Origin: Knoellia sp. p5-6-4
GTDB lineage: Bacteria > Actinomycetota > Actinomycetes > Actinomycetales > Dermatophilaceae
DNA: 64,000 nucleotides
Assembly: GCF_029222705.1 (NCBI RefSeq)
Contig: NZ_JARGZF010000002.1
Location: forward strand, 682,001 to 746,000
Direction: 5' to 3'
The notes beneath the pieces are model-generated. The model saw only the letters and a list, made by a program, of their open reading frames with translations, was not told the origin of the DNA and made no database searches. The number at the start of each line of letters is the position of its first letter. Within the stretch, counting starts at the first letter, position 1. Of the stretch, positions 1 through 8,279 are shown in pieces. The translations under genes and the position numbers were made by a program.

Positions 1-215
1 CCGTGGGAGGCCAGGTGCCCATCCCCCTGGTCCCGCTCGCGATGACGATGGTGGGCTGGCACACGCTGATCGGCCTCGGCGAGGCGGCCATCACGGGCCT
101 GGCGGTCTCCACCGTGGTGCTCGTGCGGCCCGACCTCGTGCACGGCGCCCGGCGAGTGCTCGCCCGACGGCACCTGGTCGTGGTCAGGCCCGAGCAGGAC
201 TCCGTGGCCGCATGA
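1..215 (+). CDS. cbiM: Cobalt ECF transporter substrate-binding subunit CbiM (C-terminal part, cut by window edge)
   Basis: This is the last ~70 residues of CbiM, the membrane substrate-capture (S) subunit of an energy-coupling-factor cobalt importer. The motif GWHTLIGLGEAAITG near the visible N-terminus is characteristic of the CbiM/NikM family, where it lies in the last membrane segments. The rest of the gene lies left of the window, so the start cannot be seen. The stop overlaps the next start by four bases (ATGA), which implies translational coupling with the cbiN-like gene. The neighbours (N, Q and O components) confirm the assignment; cobalt rather than nickel is inferred from the CbiMNQO layout. 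Confidence 0.9.
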   Translation, partial: VGGQVPIPLVPLAMTMVGWHTLIGLGEAAITGLAVSTVVLVRPDLVHGARRVLARRHLVVVRPEQDSVAA

Positions 216-580
216 GGCGCGTCAGCACCCGAGCCCTCGTGGTCACCGGCCTGCTCCTCGCGCTGTTCCTGGCCGGAGTCGCCTCGTTCTACGCCTCCAG
301 CCACCCCGACGGCCTGGAGTACGTCGCCGAGCAGGCCGGGTTCGCCGACACCGCGCAGGAGCACGCCGCGGCCGGCTCGCCGCTGGCCGACTACGCCACG
401 AGCGGCGTCCCCGACCAGCGCGTCTCCGGCGGTCTCGCCGGTGTCGCGGGCGTCGTCATCGTCGGCGCACTCGGCGGCGGCCTGGCCTGGGTGCTCCGCC
501 GCCGGCGCAGCGACGACCGGTCCGCGACATCCGAGCCGGGCGCGTCCGAGCGCGACCACCCGACCTCGGTGGGCAGGTAG
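212..580 (+). CDS. cbiN: PDGLE-domain CbiN-like cobalt transport component
   Basis: Small 122-residue membrane protein. One hydrophobic segment lies near residues 7-26, a PDGLE motif follows at about residue 33, and a second segment near residues 75-95 ends in a basic tail (LRRRR). The PDGLE domain defines the CbiN-like component that partners CbiM in ECF cobalt/nickel uptake. The ATG overlaps the cbiM stop. Two membrane segments with an extracytoplasmic loop match the family. It probably stabilises or gates CbiM; I see no independent catalytic motif. Confidence 0.85.
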   Translation: MRRVSTRALVVTGLLLALFLAGVASFYASSHPDGLEYVAEQAGFADTAQEHAAAGSPLADYATSGVPDQRVSGGLAGVAGVVIVGALGGGLAWVLRRRRSDDRSATSEPGASERDHPTSVGR

Positions 581-582
581 CC

Positions 583-1344
583 GTGGGCGCCGGTCACGGA
601 CACCACCTGCACTTCCACGGGCACTCCCGCCTGCACCGGATGCCCGCGCACCTCAAGCTGGTCTCGATGCTGTCGTTCGTCGTGCTCGTGGTCGCCACAC
701 CACGTGAGCAGTACTGGGCCTTCGGTGTCTACGCCGCTCTGCTCCTGGGCGTCATCGCCGTCTCCGGCGTTCCCTTCGGCTACCTCGCCAGGCGCATGGT
801 CGTCGAGGTGCCGTTCGTGGTCTTCGCCGCGCTCATGCCCTTCGTGGCAACGGGGCCGCGGGTCGAGGTCGGACCGCTGACGCTCTCCGAGCAGGGCCTG
901 CTCGCCGCTTGGGGCCTGCTCGCCAAGGGCACCCTCGGCGTGCTGGCGTCGCTCACCCTCGGGGCGACCACCGAGCCGCGCGACCTGCTCGCCGGGCTCG
1001 AGCGGCTGCGCCTGCCGCACCAGCTGGTGCAGATCATGGGCTTCATGATGCGCTACCTCGAGGTGGTCACCAGCGAGCTGAAGCGCATGCGCATCGCCCG
1101 CGAGTCGCGCGGTTTCGCGGCCACCTCGGTCCGCGCCTGGCCTGCCCTGGCCTCCACAGCGGGTGCCCTGTTCATCCGCTCCTACGAGCGGGGCGAGCGC
1201 ATCCACCTTGCGATGCTCTCCCGCGGCTACACCGGCCGACTCCCGGTGACCCACCACGCCACGGCGACGCCCGCGCAGTGGGCCCAGGCCGGCATACTGC
1301 CCGGCCTCGCCGTGGCCACGGCGGCAGTGGCGGTGGCGCTGTGA
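583..1344 (+). CDS. cbiQ: Energy-coupling factor transmembrane subunit CbiQ (T component)
   Basis: A 253-residue polytopic membrane protein that links the ATPase to the CbiM/N substrate module. It opens with a His-rich stretch (GHGHHLHFHGH, residues 4-14), which is common in metal-handling T subunits. Several hydrophobic helices follow, then the cytoplasmic coupling region with the ARESRGF motif near residue 170, typical of EcfT/CbiQ and used to contact the ATPase. It starts at a GTG two bases after the cbiN stop, and its stop overlaps the CbiO start (GTGA). Confidence 0.92.
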   Translation: MGAGHGHHLHFHGHSRLHRMPAHLKLVSMLSFVVLVVATPREQYWAFGVYAALLLGVIAVSGVPFGYLARRMVVEVPFVVFAALMPFVATGPRVEVGPLTLSEQGLLAAWGLLAKGTLGVLASLTLGATTEPRDLLAGLERLRLPHQLVQIMGFMMRYLEVVTSELKRMRIARESRGFAATSVRAWPALASTAGALFIRSYERGERIHLAMLSRGYTGRLPVTHHATATPAQWAQAGILPGLAVATAAVAVAL

Positions 1345-2090
1345 GCACGCCCGTCCTCGACGTCCGCGGACTGGCCTACGCCTACCCGGACGGCCACCAG
1401 GCGCTGTACGGCGTGAACCTCCACGTCCACCGCGGCGAGCGGGTGGCGCTGCTGGGCCCGAACGGCGCCGGCAAGACGACGCTCGTGCTGCACCTCAACG
1501 GCATCCTGACCGCCGGCGCCGGTTCGGTGGAGGTCTCCGGGCTTCCGGTGGCCAAGGAGAACCTGCTCGAGATCCGCCGGCGCGTCGGGGTGGTGTTCCA
1601 GGACCCCGACGACCAGCTCTTCATGCCGTCGGTGCGCGACGACGTCGCGTTCGGCCCGGCCAACCTCGGGCTGCGCGGGGCTGCGCTCGAGAAGCGGGTC
1701 GTCGACGCCCTCGACCGGGTCGGCATGGTCGACTTCATCGACCGCCCGCCGCACCACCTGTCGTTCGGGCAGCGGCGCCGGGTGGCGGTGGCCACCGTGC
1801 TGGCCATGGAGCCGGAGGTCCTCGTGCTCGACGAGCCGTCGAGCAACCTCGACCCGGCGTCGCGGCGCGAGCTCGCCGACATCCTGCGATCGCTCGACGT
1901 CACCGTGCTGATGGTCACCCACGACCTGCCCTACGCCTACGAGCTGTGTGCCCGGTCGGTGGTGCTCTCCGACGGCGTGGTGGTGGCCGACGGGTCGACC
2001 CGCGACGTGCTCACCGACGACGCGCTCATGGCGGCCCACCGCCTCGAGCTGCCGTTCGGCTTCGACCCGCGGATGATCCCGGCCCCCTGA
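1341..2090 (+). CDS. cbiO: Cobalt ECF transporter ATPase CbiO (A component)
   Basis: A 249-residue ABC ATPase that powers the CbiMNQ importer. Visible motifs are Walker A GPNGAGKTT (residues 39-47), a Q-loop VFQDPDDQLF, the signature LSFGQRRRVAVA near residue 139 and Walker B VLVLDEP. A longer in-frame extension upstream exists only as a shadow of cbiQ. The GTG overlapping the cbiQ stop fits the tight packing of the operon and the normal family length (about 250). It is the last gene of the operon; a convergent CoA-transferase follows 17 bases later. Confidence 0.95.
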   Translation: MSTPVLDVRGLAYAYPDGHQALYGVNLHVHRGERVALLGPNGAGKTTLVLHLNGILTAGAGSVEVSGLPVAKENLLEIRRRVGVVFQDPDDQLFMPSVRDDVAFGPANLGLRGAALEKRVVDALDRVGMVDFIDRPPHHLSFGQRRRVAVATVLAMEPEVLVLDEPSSNLDPASRRELADILRSLDVTVLMVTHDLPYAYELCARSVVLSDGVVVADGSTRDVLTDDALMAAHRLELPFGFDPRMIPAP

Positions 2091-2107
2091 CCCTCCGGCC
2101 GGGACAC

Positions 2108-3496
2108 CTACGCCTGCGCCCACTCGGGTCGGTCCGACCCCCACCGTCGGGCGGGCCACGCGAACTGCACCGGTCCGTCGCCGATCCGCAACGCCGGGCG
2201 CGCCTGCACGACACGGCCGTAGTCGGTGTCCGCCGTGGTCAGCCACGGCGAGGGGTCATTGACCGGGTGGGCCGGCGCGTCGAGGGCGTCGGTGCGCAGC
2301 AGCCAGTGTGCGGTGCGGGCGAGGTGCGCCTGCACCCGCCAGGTGCCACCGACCTCGGCGCGCCGGCGCAGCGCCGTCATGACGCCCGCTGCGAGCAGGT
2401 AGCCGGTGGCGTGGTCGAGCGCCTGGGCGGGCAGCACCCCGGGACGCTCGCCGTCGCCTGACTCGATCAGCGCGATGCCTGTGGCGGCCTGCACGATGCT
2501 GTCGAAACCTCGACGCGCGCCCCACGGGCCGTCGGGGGTCCAGGCGCTCAGCGAGGCGACGACCAGCGACGGGTGGCGCGCCGCCAGCACCTCGTTCTCG
2601 AGGCCGAACGCGGCGAGGGCTCCCGGCCGGTAGCCCGTGACGAGCACATCGGCTCGCTCCAGCAGTCCGTGCAACCGGTCGCGGTCCTGGGCCCGGTGCA
2701 GGTCCAGCAGCGTGGAGCGCTTGCCGCTGCCCGTGTCGATGTGCTGGGGCTCCAGCTCCGGCAGGGTCGGCGAGTCGACCCGCAGGACCTCGCAGCCGAG
2801 GAAGGCCAGCGTCCGCGTGGCGACGGGCCCGGCGATGACCCGGGTCAGGTCGAGCACACGGGGACGACGCGAGAGGGGCACCGTGGCGGCGGGGGCGACG
2901 GAGTCGACCGAGAGCACCGGGCGGTCCTGCACCGCCTGCGCCTGCTGGCCCGCGAACCACTCCCTGTGGTCGCGCACCCGCACGGCGACGCCGCCATCGC
3001 GGGTGACCCGGTCCTCGACGTCCTGCGCCGTGAGCTCGCCCACGGCCGCCCCCAGGCCCTCCCGGGTGGCGTCGCCCGGCAGCTGCAGGGCGTGCAGCAG
3101 CCGCTCGCGGTGGTGGGGGTAGTTGGCGTGGGTGCGGACCCACCCGTCAGCGGCCCGGAAGAAGCCCGACAGCGGCGCGAACGACTCGCGCGACCGGCCG
3201 TCGACGCTCAGGGAGGTGTCGCTGCGGAAGGCCACCGACACCGCGAGCGGGTCGACGAGCACGCGGTCCCCGCCCACGGCGGCCAGGCCGGCCAGACCGG
3301 CCGCGGCCACCGCTCCGCAGGCGAGGGTGTTGACCGGCAACCTCGACGGCAGGCCGTTTCCACCGGCCACGGCCAGCCGGTCGGCGGCAAAGTCCTCGTC
3401 GAGGTCGAGTGCCGGAAGGACCTCGCGCAGCAGGTGGTTCACCCTGGTGATGCTAGGCCGTGGCTGGGCGAGGTCGTGGTCGAGCAGGGCGGTCAC
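2108..3496 (-). CDS. Family III CoA-transferase (CaiB/BaiF type), permuted-looking domain order
   Basis: A 462-residue protein. The C-terminal half carries the family III core that starts LDLTRVIAGPVATRTLAFLG and continues through a nucleotide-fold region with RGFDSIVQAATGIA. These enzymes move CoA between carboxylic acids through an aspartyl-CoA intermediate. The N-terminal ~200 residues (with DGWVRTHANYPHHRERLL) resemble the part that normally follows the core, so the order looks swapped. The GTG start has an aagggg tract about 11 bases upstream; longer in-frame extensions lie in noncoding sequence. It stands alone, so the substrate cannot be inferred from neighbours. Confidence 0.75.
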   Translation of the reverse strand: MTALLDHDLAQPRPSITRVNHLLREVLPALDLDEDFAADRLAVAGGNGLPSRLPVNTLACGAVAAAGLAGLAAVGGDRVLVDPLAVSVAFRSDTSLSVDGRSRESFAPLSGFFRAADGWVRTHANYPHHRERLLHALQLPGDATREGLGAAVGELTAQDVEDRVTRDGGVAVRVRDHREWFAGQQAQAVQDRPVLSVDSVAPAATVPLSRRPRVLDLTRVIAGPVATRTLAFLGCEVLRVDSPTLPELEPQHIDTGSGKRSTLLDLHRAQDRDRLHGLLERADVLVTGYRPGALAAFGLENEVLAARHPSLVVASLSAWTPDGPWGARRGFDSIVQAATGIALIESGDGERPGVLPAQALDHATGYLLAAGVMTALRRRAEVGGTWRVQAHLARTAHWLLRTDALDAPAHPVNDPSPWLTTADTDYGRVVQARPALRIGDGPVQFAWPARRWGSDRPEWAQA

Positions 3497-3629
3497 CCTT
3501 TCGTGTGACCCCTTGGCGCCAATGGTTACGTGGTTGGGCGTATTTCCCTCCGCGCCCCTCTCGCTCCGCCCGGGAAGGTGCCACCATGTCGACGTGCGGT
3601 GGCAACCGCGCATGCGTGGGGAGGACCAG

Positions 3630-4346
3630 ATGGGGGCGAGGGACATGCGCATGAGCTCACGGAAGTCACGGGTCGGGTTCGCCCTGGTGGGCAGCGTGGG
3701 CGCGCTCAGCCTGGCCGCGTCGCCGGCTGCGGCCGCACCGACGACGACGGCCCTCTGGCACATGGACGAACCGGCCGGCACCAGAACCATGGTCGACCAC
3801 TCCGGCTGGCACAACGACGGCAGTGTCCCAGCGGGGGTCACGGCCGGCATCGCGGGAGCAGCCGGCAGCGCCTACCACTTCGACGGCCGCTCGCTGGTGC
3901 GGGTGCCGCACGACTCCTCCCTCAACCCGGGCACGGCGCCGATCACGATCACCGCCTGGATCCGGGTGCCTGCCAACCTGGTCACGGGCGACTACAACGT
4001 CGTCCAGAAGGGCGTGGCGACCACGACGGGCGGCGCCTACAAGCTGGAGATCCACGCGAGCACCACGACGAAGTTCGGCTTCCCGGCGTGCGCCTTCAAC
4101 GGCCCGACCACGGCCAAGAACCGGGTCTACGGACCGGTGCGGGTCAACGACGGGAAGTGGCACCGGGTCGAGTGCCACCTGACTGCCACGCAGGCGTATG
4201 CCGTGGTGGACGGCCAGAGCGGGCCGGTGGCCAAGCGCGCGGTCAGCTCGATCTCCAACACCACCGACGTGACCCTGGGCGGCAAGCCGACCAACAAGCA
4301 CTACTTCGTCGGCGACCTCGACGAGGTGTCGATCCGGATCGGCTAG
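3630..4346 (+). CDS. Secreted LamG/concanavalin-like domain protein
   Basis: A 238-residue exported protein. The signal peptide (basic MSSRKSR, hydrophobic core, ASPAAAAP cleavage region) is followed by one LamG-type jelly-roll domain: LWHMDEPAGT, a YHFDGRSLVRVP strand, ITITAWIRVP, then WHRVECH and the terminal DLDEVSIRI. LamG modules usually bind sugars or other ligands; no catalytic domain is attached. ATG at 3630 has ggggagg a few bases upstream; ATG 3645 and 3651 are alternatives. It sits directly before sulfatase remnants, so it may have survived from a polysaccharide- or sulfate-ester-related cluster. Confidence 0.75.
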   Translation: MGARDMRMSSRKSRVGFALVGSVGALSLAASPAAAAPTTTALWHMDEPAGTRTMVDHSGWHNDGSVPAGVTAGIAGAAGSAYHFDGRSLVRVPHDSSLNPGTAPITITAWIRVPANLVTGDYNVVQKGVATTTGGAYKLEIHASTTTKFGFPACAFNGPTTAKNRVYGPVRVNDGKWHRVECHLTATQAYAVVDGQSGPVAKRAVSSISNTTDVTLGGKPTNKHYFVGDLDEVSIRIG

Positions 4347-4382
4347 CCGCGCACCGGCCTCGCGGCTGGGCGCCCCGGGCGC

Positions 4383-4741
4383 GTGGCCGCGGCCGGGGTA
4401 TCGGACGACGGCGACCTCACCGCCCTGCGCGTGGACAACTCGAAGCTCGTGTTCCTCGAGCAGCGCGCCCCCGGAACCCTGCAGGTGTGGGCCGAGCCGT
4501 TCACGCCCTTGCGCGTCCCGAAGATGTTCAACCTGCGCACCGACCCCTACGAGCGCGCGGACGTCACCTCCAACACCTACTAGGACTGGATGTTCGACCA
4601 CGCCTGGCTCTGCGTGCCCCTGCAGTCCTACGTCGCCGAGATGCTCCAGACGTTCGCAGAGTTCCCGCCGCGGCAGAAGCCCGCCACCTTCAGCCTCGAT
4701 AGGTGCTGCAGAAGCTGCAGACCGGCATCCCCAGCCCATGA
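4383..4741 (+). pseudogene. Arylsulfatase 3'-end remnant (nonsense and frameshift)
   Basis: Only the last ~110 codons of a type I sulfatase remain. The frame reads DDGDLTALRVDNSKLVFLEQ, then VPKMFNLRTDPYERADVTSN, which is the conserved C-terminal end of bacterial arylsulfatases. A TAG at 4581-4583 interrupts where a Tyr is expected (NTY-stop-DWMFDHAWL). After ATFSLD near 4700 one base is missing: reading on in the next frame gives VLQKLQTGIPSP and a TGA that overlaps the next ATG. The catalytic N-terminal ~400 residues, including the formylglycine site, are absent. The start given is approximate. Confidence 0.75.
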
Positions 4742-5406
4742 GCGAACCCGCGACGACCGTGCCTGCCGGTGCACCTCGGGCCGAGGACCTGGTGTGGGTC
4801 CCGGGGGGCACCTTCCGCATGGGCTCCGATGAGCACTACCCCGAGGAGGGCCCGACCCGCGACGTCGCGGTCAACGGCCTCCGGGTCTGCCGGCGCGGCC
4901 TTGTCCTGCCGACCGAGGCGCAGTGGGAGCACGCTGCGCGCGGAGGACTCGACGGCGCGGCCTCCACGTGGGGTGATGAAGCGGAGCCAGCCGGGCTGCG
5001 GCTCGCGAACTTCTGGCACGGGGACTTCCCGTGGCGGGCCGCCCGCGGGTACGGCCGCACGACACCCGTGGGGTCGTTTCCCGCCAACGGCTACGGGCTC
5101 TTCGACATGGCGGGCAACCTGTGGGAGTGGACCCAGGACTGGTACACCGAAGGACGCTGGCCTGACGTGTCCGCCTGCTGCGTGCCCAGGGACCCCCGGG
5201 GAGGCTCGCAGGAGGACAGCTACGACCCGGCGCAGCCGCAGTTCCGCGTGGCGCGGAAGGTCGTCAAGGGCGGGTCGTTCCTCTGTGCCGACAGCTACTG
5301 CCGTCGCTACCGCCCGGCCGCGAGGCGACCGCAGGTGGTGGACACCGGCATGAGCCACATCGGCTTCCGGTGCGTGAGCTCGCCGAGTGCGCAAGGCGGG
5401 ACTTGA
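4738..5406 (+). pseudogene. Formylglycine-generating enzyme remnant with internal deletion
   Basis: An open frame of 222 codons that clearly derives from a sulfatase-modifying formylglycine-generating enzyme. Present are the N-terminal VWVPGGTFRMGSDEHYPEEG, LPTEAQWEHAARGG, GLFDMAGNLWEWTQDWY, and the active-site segment SFLCADSYCRRYR with both catalytic cysteines (Cys183, Cys188). Normal family members are about 300 residues. Roughly 90 are missing between DVAVNG and LPTEAQW, so the fold is probably broken although the frame is kept. It is coupled (ATGA) to the sulfatase remnant, and its 3' end runs 19 bases into the tRNA gene on the other strand. Confidence 0.7.
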
Positions 5407-5469
5407 ACCCGCACGCCCGAAGGCACAGGAACCTAAATCCTGCACGTCTGCCAATTCCGTCACTTGCGC
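5388..5469 (-). tRNA. tRNA-Leu (anticodon TAG)
   Basis: An 82-base class II tRNA. The acceptor stem GCGCAAG (5463-5469) pairs with CTTGCGC (5389-5395), with discriminator A at 5388. The anticodon loop TTTAGGT is closed by CAGGA/TCCTG with anticodon TAG (5433-5435), reading CUA leucine codons. The long variable arm TGCCTTCGGGCG and the T-loop GGTTCAAGTCC are typical of leucine tRNAs. CCA is not encoded. The 3' end overlaps the last bases of the degraded formylglycine-generating-enzyme frame on the opposite strand. Confidence 0.93.
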
Positions 5470-5555
5470 GCGCGCCCACTGTAGTGGTGCGGCTGCGAGC
5501 GGTCGGCGGGGTGGCTGTGGTCCCAGGACGCGGCGGCGCTGTCCGAGGCGGGGCC

Positions 5556-5561
5556 TACTGT
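5556..5561 (+). promoter_or_regulatory. Leaderless -10 box of nfo
   Basis: TACTGT lies exactly 7 bases before the ATG of the endonuclease IV gene, so transcription should start at or next to the start codon. No Shine-Dalgarno sequence is present. The spacing repeats at many genes in this window. Confidence 0.55.
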
Positions 5562-5568
5562 GGAGCCC

Positions 5569-6369
5569 ATGGCATCACCAGCACTCGGCGCCCACGTCGA
5601 CCAGGCCGACCCGATCAGCGCAGCCAAGGAGCGCGGCGCCACCATCGCGCAGTTCTTCCTCGGGGACCCGCAGGGCTACAAGGGGCCGGAGTGGGAGTAC
5701 GCCGGTGGCCCCGAAGCGCTGCGGGCCGACGCCGAGGCGGCCGGCATCGAGCTGTACGTCCATGCGCCCTACCTGATCAACGTGGCGACGACGAACAACC
5801 GGATCCGCATCCCCAGCCGCAAGCTGCTGCAGCAGCACATGGACGCGGCCGCCTCGATCGGCGCCAAGGGGCTGATCGTCCACGGCGGGCACGTCAACAA
5901 GGCCGATGACCCCGAGAAGGGCTTCGACAACTGGCGCAAGGCGGTCGCGGCCACGGACCTCAAGGTCCCGCTGCTCATCGAGAACACCGCCGGCGGCGAC
6001 AACGCGATGGCGCGCCACCTCGACCGGATCGGGCGGTTGTGGGAGGCCATCTCGGGAGCCGAGGGCTTCGAGATGGTCGGCTTCTGCCTCGACACCTGCC
6101 ACGCGCACGCCGGCGGCAACGACCTGGCCACGGTCGTCGACGACGTCCGCGCCATCACCGGGCGCATCGACCTCGTGCACTGCAACGACAGCCGCGACGA
6201 GTTCGGCTCCGGCGCCGACCGCCACACCAACCTCGGATCAGGCCTCATCCACCCCGACGAGCTCGCCGCCGTGCTGCGCTCCGCCCGGGCGCCGGTGGTC
6301 GTGGAGACACCGGGCGGCGTGGAAGGTCAGACCGCTGACCTGGAGTGGGTGCGCCAGGAGCTCGCCTAG
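5569..6369 (+). CDS. nfo: Deoxyribonuclease IV (AP endonuclease)
   Basis: A 266-residue TIM-barrel metal enzyme of the endonuclease IV family. It incises DNA 5' to abasic sites in base-excision repair. Family metal-site motifs are present: GAHV at the N-terminus, VHGGHVNK, LIENTAGG, FCLDTCHAHAGG, and HCNDSRDEFGSGADRHTNLGSG where conserved Asp/His ligands lie, ending in VVVETPGG. ATG 5569 is preferred over the in-frame GTG three codons earlier because a leaderless -10 hexamer sits 7 bases upstream of the ATG. It converges with rdgB, overlapping its 3' end by four bases. Confidence 0.92.
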   Translation: MASPALGAHVDQADPISAAKERGATIAQFFLGDPQGYKGPEWEYAGGPEALRADAEAAGIELYVHAPYLINVATTNNRIRIPSRKLLQQHMDAAASIGAKGLIVHGGHVNKADDPEKGFDNWRKAVAATDLKVPLLIENTAGGDNAMARHLDRIGRLWEAISGAEGFEMVGFCLDTCHAHAGGNDLATVVDDVRAITGRIDLVHCNDSRDEFGSGADRHTNLGSGLIHPDELAAVLRSARAPVVVETPGGVEGQTADLEWVRQELA

Positions 6370-6977
6370 CGGCCCAGCAGCTCGCGCAGGTGCGGCACCA
6401 TCGCACGGAACGCCTTGCCGCGGTGCGAGATCGCGTTCTTCTCCTCCTTGGACAGCTCGGCGCAGTGACGTGTCTGCCCCTCCGGGACAAGGATCGGGTC
6501 GTAGCCGAAACCGTTGGTGCCCCTGGGTTCCCGGGCGACGGTGCCCGGCATACGGCCCTCGGCGGAGCGCACGGTGCCGTCCGGCAGGGCGAGCACGGCT
6601 GCGCACACGAACGCGGCGCCGCGGTGCTCGTCCTTGACGTCGGCGAGCTGGTCGAGCAGCAGCTCGAGGTTGGCCCGGTCGTTGCCGTGGCTGCCGACCC
6701 AGCGGGCGCTGAAGATGCCCGGGGCACCGCCGAGCACGTCGACGGCCAGGCCCGAGTCGTCCGCGATCGCGGGCAGCCCGGTGGCCTGTGCCACCGCCAC
6801 GGCCTTGAGGCGGGCGTTCTCCACGAAGGTGACGCCGTCCTCGACGACGTCCGGTGCGTTCGGGAAGTCGGAGGCACCGACGATCTCGAGGCCGAGCTCC
6901 TCGCAGACGTCGGCCAGGATGTGGCGCAGCTCCACGACCTTGTGGTGGTTGCGCGTGGCGAGCACCAGCTTCGTCAT
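6366..6977 (-). CDS. rdgB: XTP/dITP diphosphatase (HAM1/RdgB)
   Basis: A 203-residue nucleotide house-cleaning pyrophosphatase that removes dITP, dHAPTP and XTP before they enter DNA. It starts with the family motif [16 protein letters not shown] and has [21 protein letters not shown] and a C-terminal [10 protein letters not shown], all conserved substrate- or metal-binding regions. It overlaps the 3' end of rph by four bases (ATGA), the usual rph-rdgB operon. A basic stretch of the protein matches the family length. Confidence 0.95.
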   Translation of the reverse strand: MTKLVLATRNHHKVVELRHILADVCEELGLEIVGASDFPNAPDVVEDGVTFVENARLKAVAVAQATGLPAIADDSGLAVDVLGGAPGIFSARWVGSHGNDRANLELLLDQLADVKDEHRGAAFVCAAVLALPDGTVRSAEGRMPGTVAREPRGTNGFGYDPILVPEGQTRHCAELSKEEKNAISHRGKAFRAMVPHLRELLGR

Positions 6978-7720
6978 CGCACGCGCTCCCGAGGGGTCGC
7001 GGCGAGGGCGCCCTCCTGCAGGGCCGTCAGGTCGGCGCAGCCCTTGGCGGCGAGGTCGAGCAGGCCGTTGAGCAGGTCGCGGTCGAAAGGCTTGCCCTCG
7101 GCCGTGCCCTGCACCTCGACGTACTCCCCCGAACCGGTCATGACGACGTTCATGTCGGTGCCCGCGCCCACGTCCTCGGGGTAGTCGAGGTCGAGGACCG
7201 GCTCGCCGTCGATGATCCCGACGGAGATGGCCGCGACCGACCCGGTCAGCGGCTTGGCACTGGCCGACAGCAGCCCCTTGGCCCGGGCGTCCTCGATCGC
7301 GTCGACCAGCGCCACGTAGGCGCCGGTGATGGCAGCGGTGCGGGTGCCGCCGTCGGCCTGCAGCACGTCACAGTCGAGCACGATCGTGTTCTCGCCCAGC
7401 GCCTTGGTGTCGATGATCGCCCGCAGGCTGCGTCCGATCAGACGGGAGATCTCGTGGGTGCGTCCTCCGACGCGGCCCTTGCGGGACTCGCGGTCGCTGC
7501 GCGTGTTGGTCGATCGCGGCAGCATCTCGTACTCCGCTGTGACCCAGCCGGTGCCCTGTCCCTTCAGCCAGCGCGGGACGCCGGCGGTGAAGGAGGCGGC
7601 GCAGAGCACGCGGGTGCGGCCGAACTCCACGAGCACGCTTCCCTCGGCGTGGTCGAGCCAGTTGCGCGTGATGCGCACCTCGCGGAGCTGGTCGGGGGCG
7701 CGGCCGTCGTGACGAGTCAT
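6974..7720 (-). CDS. rph: Ribonuclease PH
   Basis: A 248-residue phosphorolytic 3'-5' exoribonuclease that trims tRNA 3' ends. Visible are the N-terminal [15 protein letters not shown], the [11 protein letters not shown] and [17 protein letters not shown] regions with phosphate-binding arginines, and [23 protein letters not shown] 7720 is chosen because it begins the conserved N-terminal motif and has a leaderless -10 hexamer (TAGCCT) exactly 7 bases upstream; longer in-frame extensions run into the intergenic region. It is translated together with rdgB. Confidence 0.95.
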   Translation of the reverse strand: MTRHDGRAPDQLREVRITRNWLDHAEGSVLVEFGRTRVLCAASFTAGVPRWLKGQGTGWVTAEYEMLPRSTNTRSDRESRKGRVGGRTHEISRLIGRSLRAIIDTKALGENTIVLDCDVLQADGGTRTAAITGAYVALVDAIEDARAKGLLSASAKPLTGSVAAISVGIIDGEPVLDLDYPEDVGAGTDMNVVMTGSGEYVEVQGTAEGKPFDRDLLNGLLDLAAKGCADLTALQEGALAATPRERVR

Positions 7721-7727
7721 GGCCGCA

Positions 7728-7733
7728 AGGCTA
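7728..7733 (-). promoter_or_regulatory. Leaderless -10 box of rph-rdgB
   Basis: On the minus strand TAGCCT is followed by 7 bases and the rph ATG. This is the only promoter-like signal before the operon and there is no ribosome binding site. Confidence 0.55.
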
Positions 7734-7751
7734 GCGACCGGCCGCTGCGGG

Positions 7752-8243
7752 TCAGTCGTCGGCGTGCTCCGGCGGCCACACCACGGCGAACCGCTCGAAG
7801 ACGCACTCCAGGTTGTCGTCGTAGTCCAGCCCCATGCGGGCGCACGACCGCTGCCAGTAGCCGCGGTGTGCGTCGAGCCACCACTCCCGGGTGCGCTCGC
7901 CCTCACCCTCGTCGTAGGCGAAGGCCTCGTCCACGCTGGCGACCGGCCCCACACGGAGCTCGAGGGAGCGCATCACCAGGCGCGGCTGACCGCGTCCGTC
8001 GCAGGCGATCCAGTGTGACCCGATGCGTGGGAGCTCCTCGTCGCCGTCGGCGAACTCGGCCACCAGCGCGGCGGTGGCGCGCTTGGGTCCGTTGATCACC
8101 GCCTCGAGCAGCTCGTCGGCCATCTCCGGGGAGTCGCCGAAGTACTCGGCCGGCGGCGACTCGGCGTCGTGGTGCCGGTCCGGGTGGGCCTTCGTGTACG
8201 CATCCCACATCCGCTCAGCGGCGGCCTCGTCGATGGTGATCAC
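7752..8243 (-). CDS. ASCH-domain protein
   Basis: A 163-residue protein with the ASCH fold: [20 protein letters not shown], then [20 protein letters not shown] and the [20 protein letters not shown] segment, followed by a Trp/Tyr-rich end. ASCH proteins are RNA-binding-like PUA relatives, some of which are ribonucleases or amidohydrolases; the role of this subgroup is not established. A GTG start is used with a -10 hexamer (TAGGGT) 6 bases before it. It separates rph from the metallo-hydrolase/murI pair and has its own promoter. Confidence 0.8.
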   Translation of the reverse strand: MITIDEAAAERMWDAYTKAHPDRHHDAESPPAEYFGDSPEMADELLEAVINGPKRATAALVAEFADGDEELPRIGSHWIACDGRGQPRLVMRSLELRVGPVASVDEAFAYDEGEGERTREWWLDAHRGYWQRSCARMGLDYDDNLECVFERFAVVWPPEHADD

Positions 8244-8249
8244 ACAGCC

Positions 8250-8255
8250 ACCCTA
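8250..8255 (-). promoter_or_regulatory. Leaderless -10 box of the ASCH gene
   Basis: TAGGGT on the minus strand lies 6 bases before the GTG start, with no Shine-Dalgarno sequence. It supports the GTG start and an independent transcript. Confidence 0.5.
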
Positions 8256-8279
8256 GGGCGACGTCACCTCACGCCGGGG

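Noticed and set aside
1-40. Cobalamin riboswitch controlling the cobalt transporter
   Set aside because: The start of the operon lies left of the window, so nothing can be said.
4738-5406. Functional formylglycine-generating enzyme
   Set aside because: The frame is open and both catalytic cysteines remain, but about 90 residues of the fold are missing and the sulfatase partner is destroyed.
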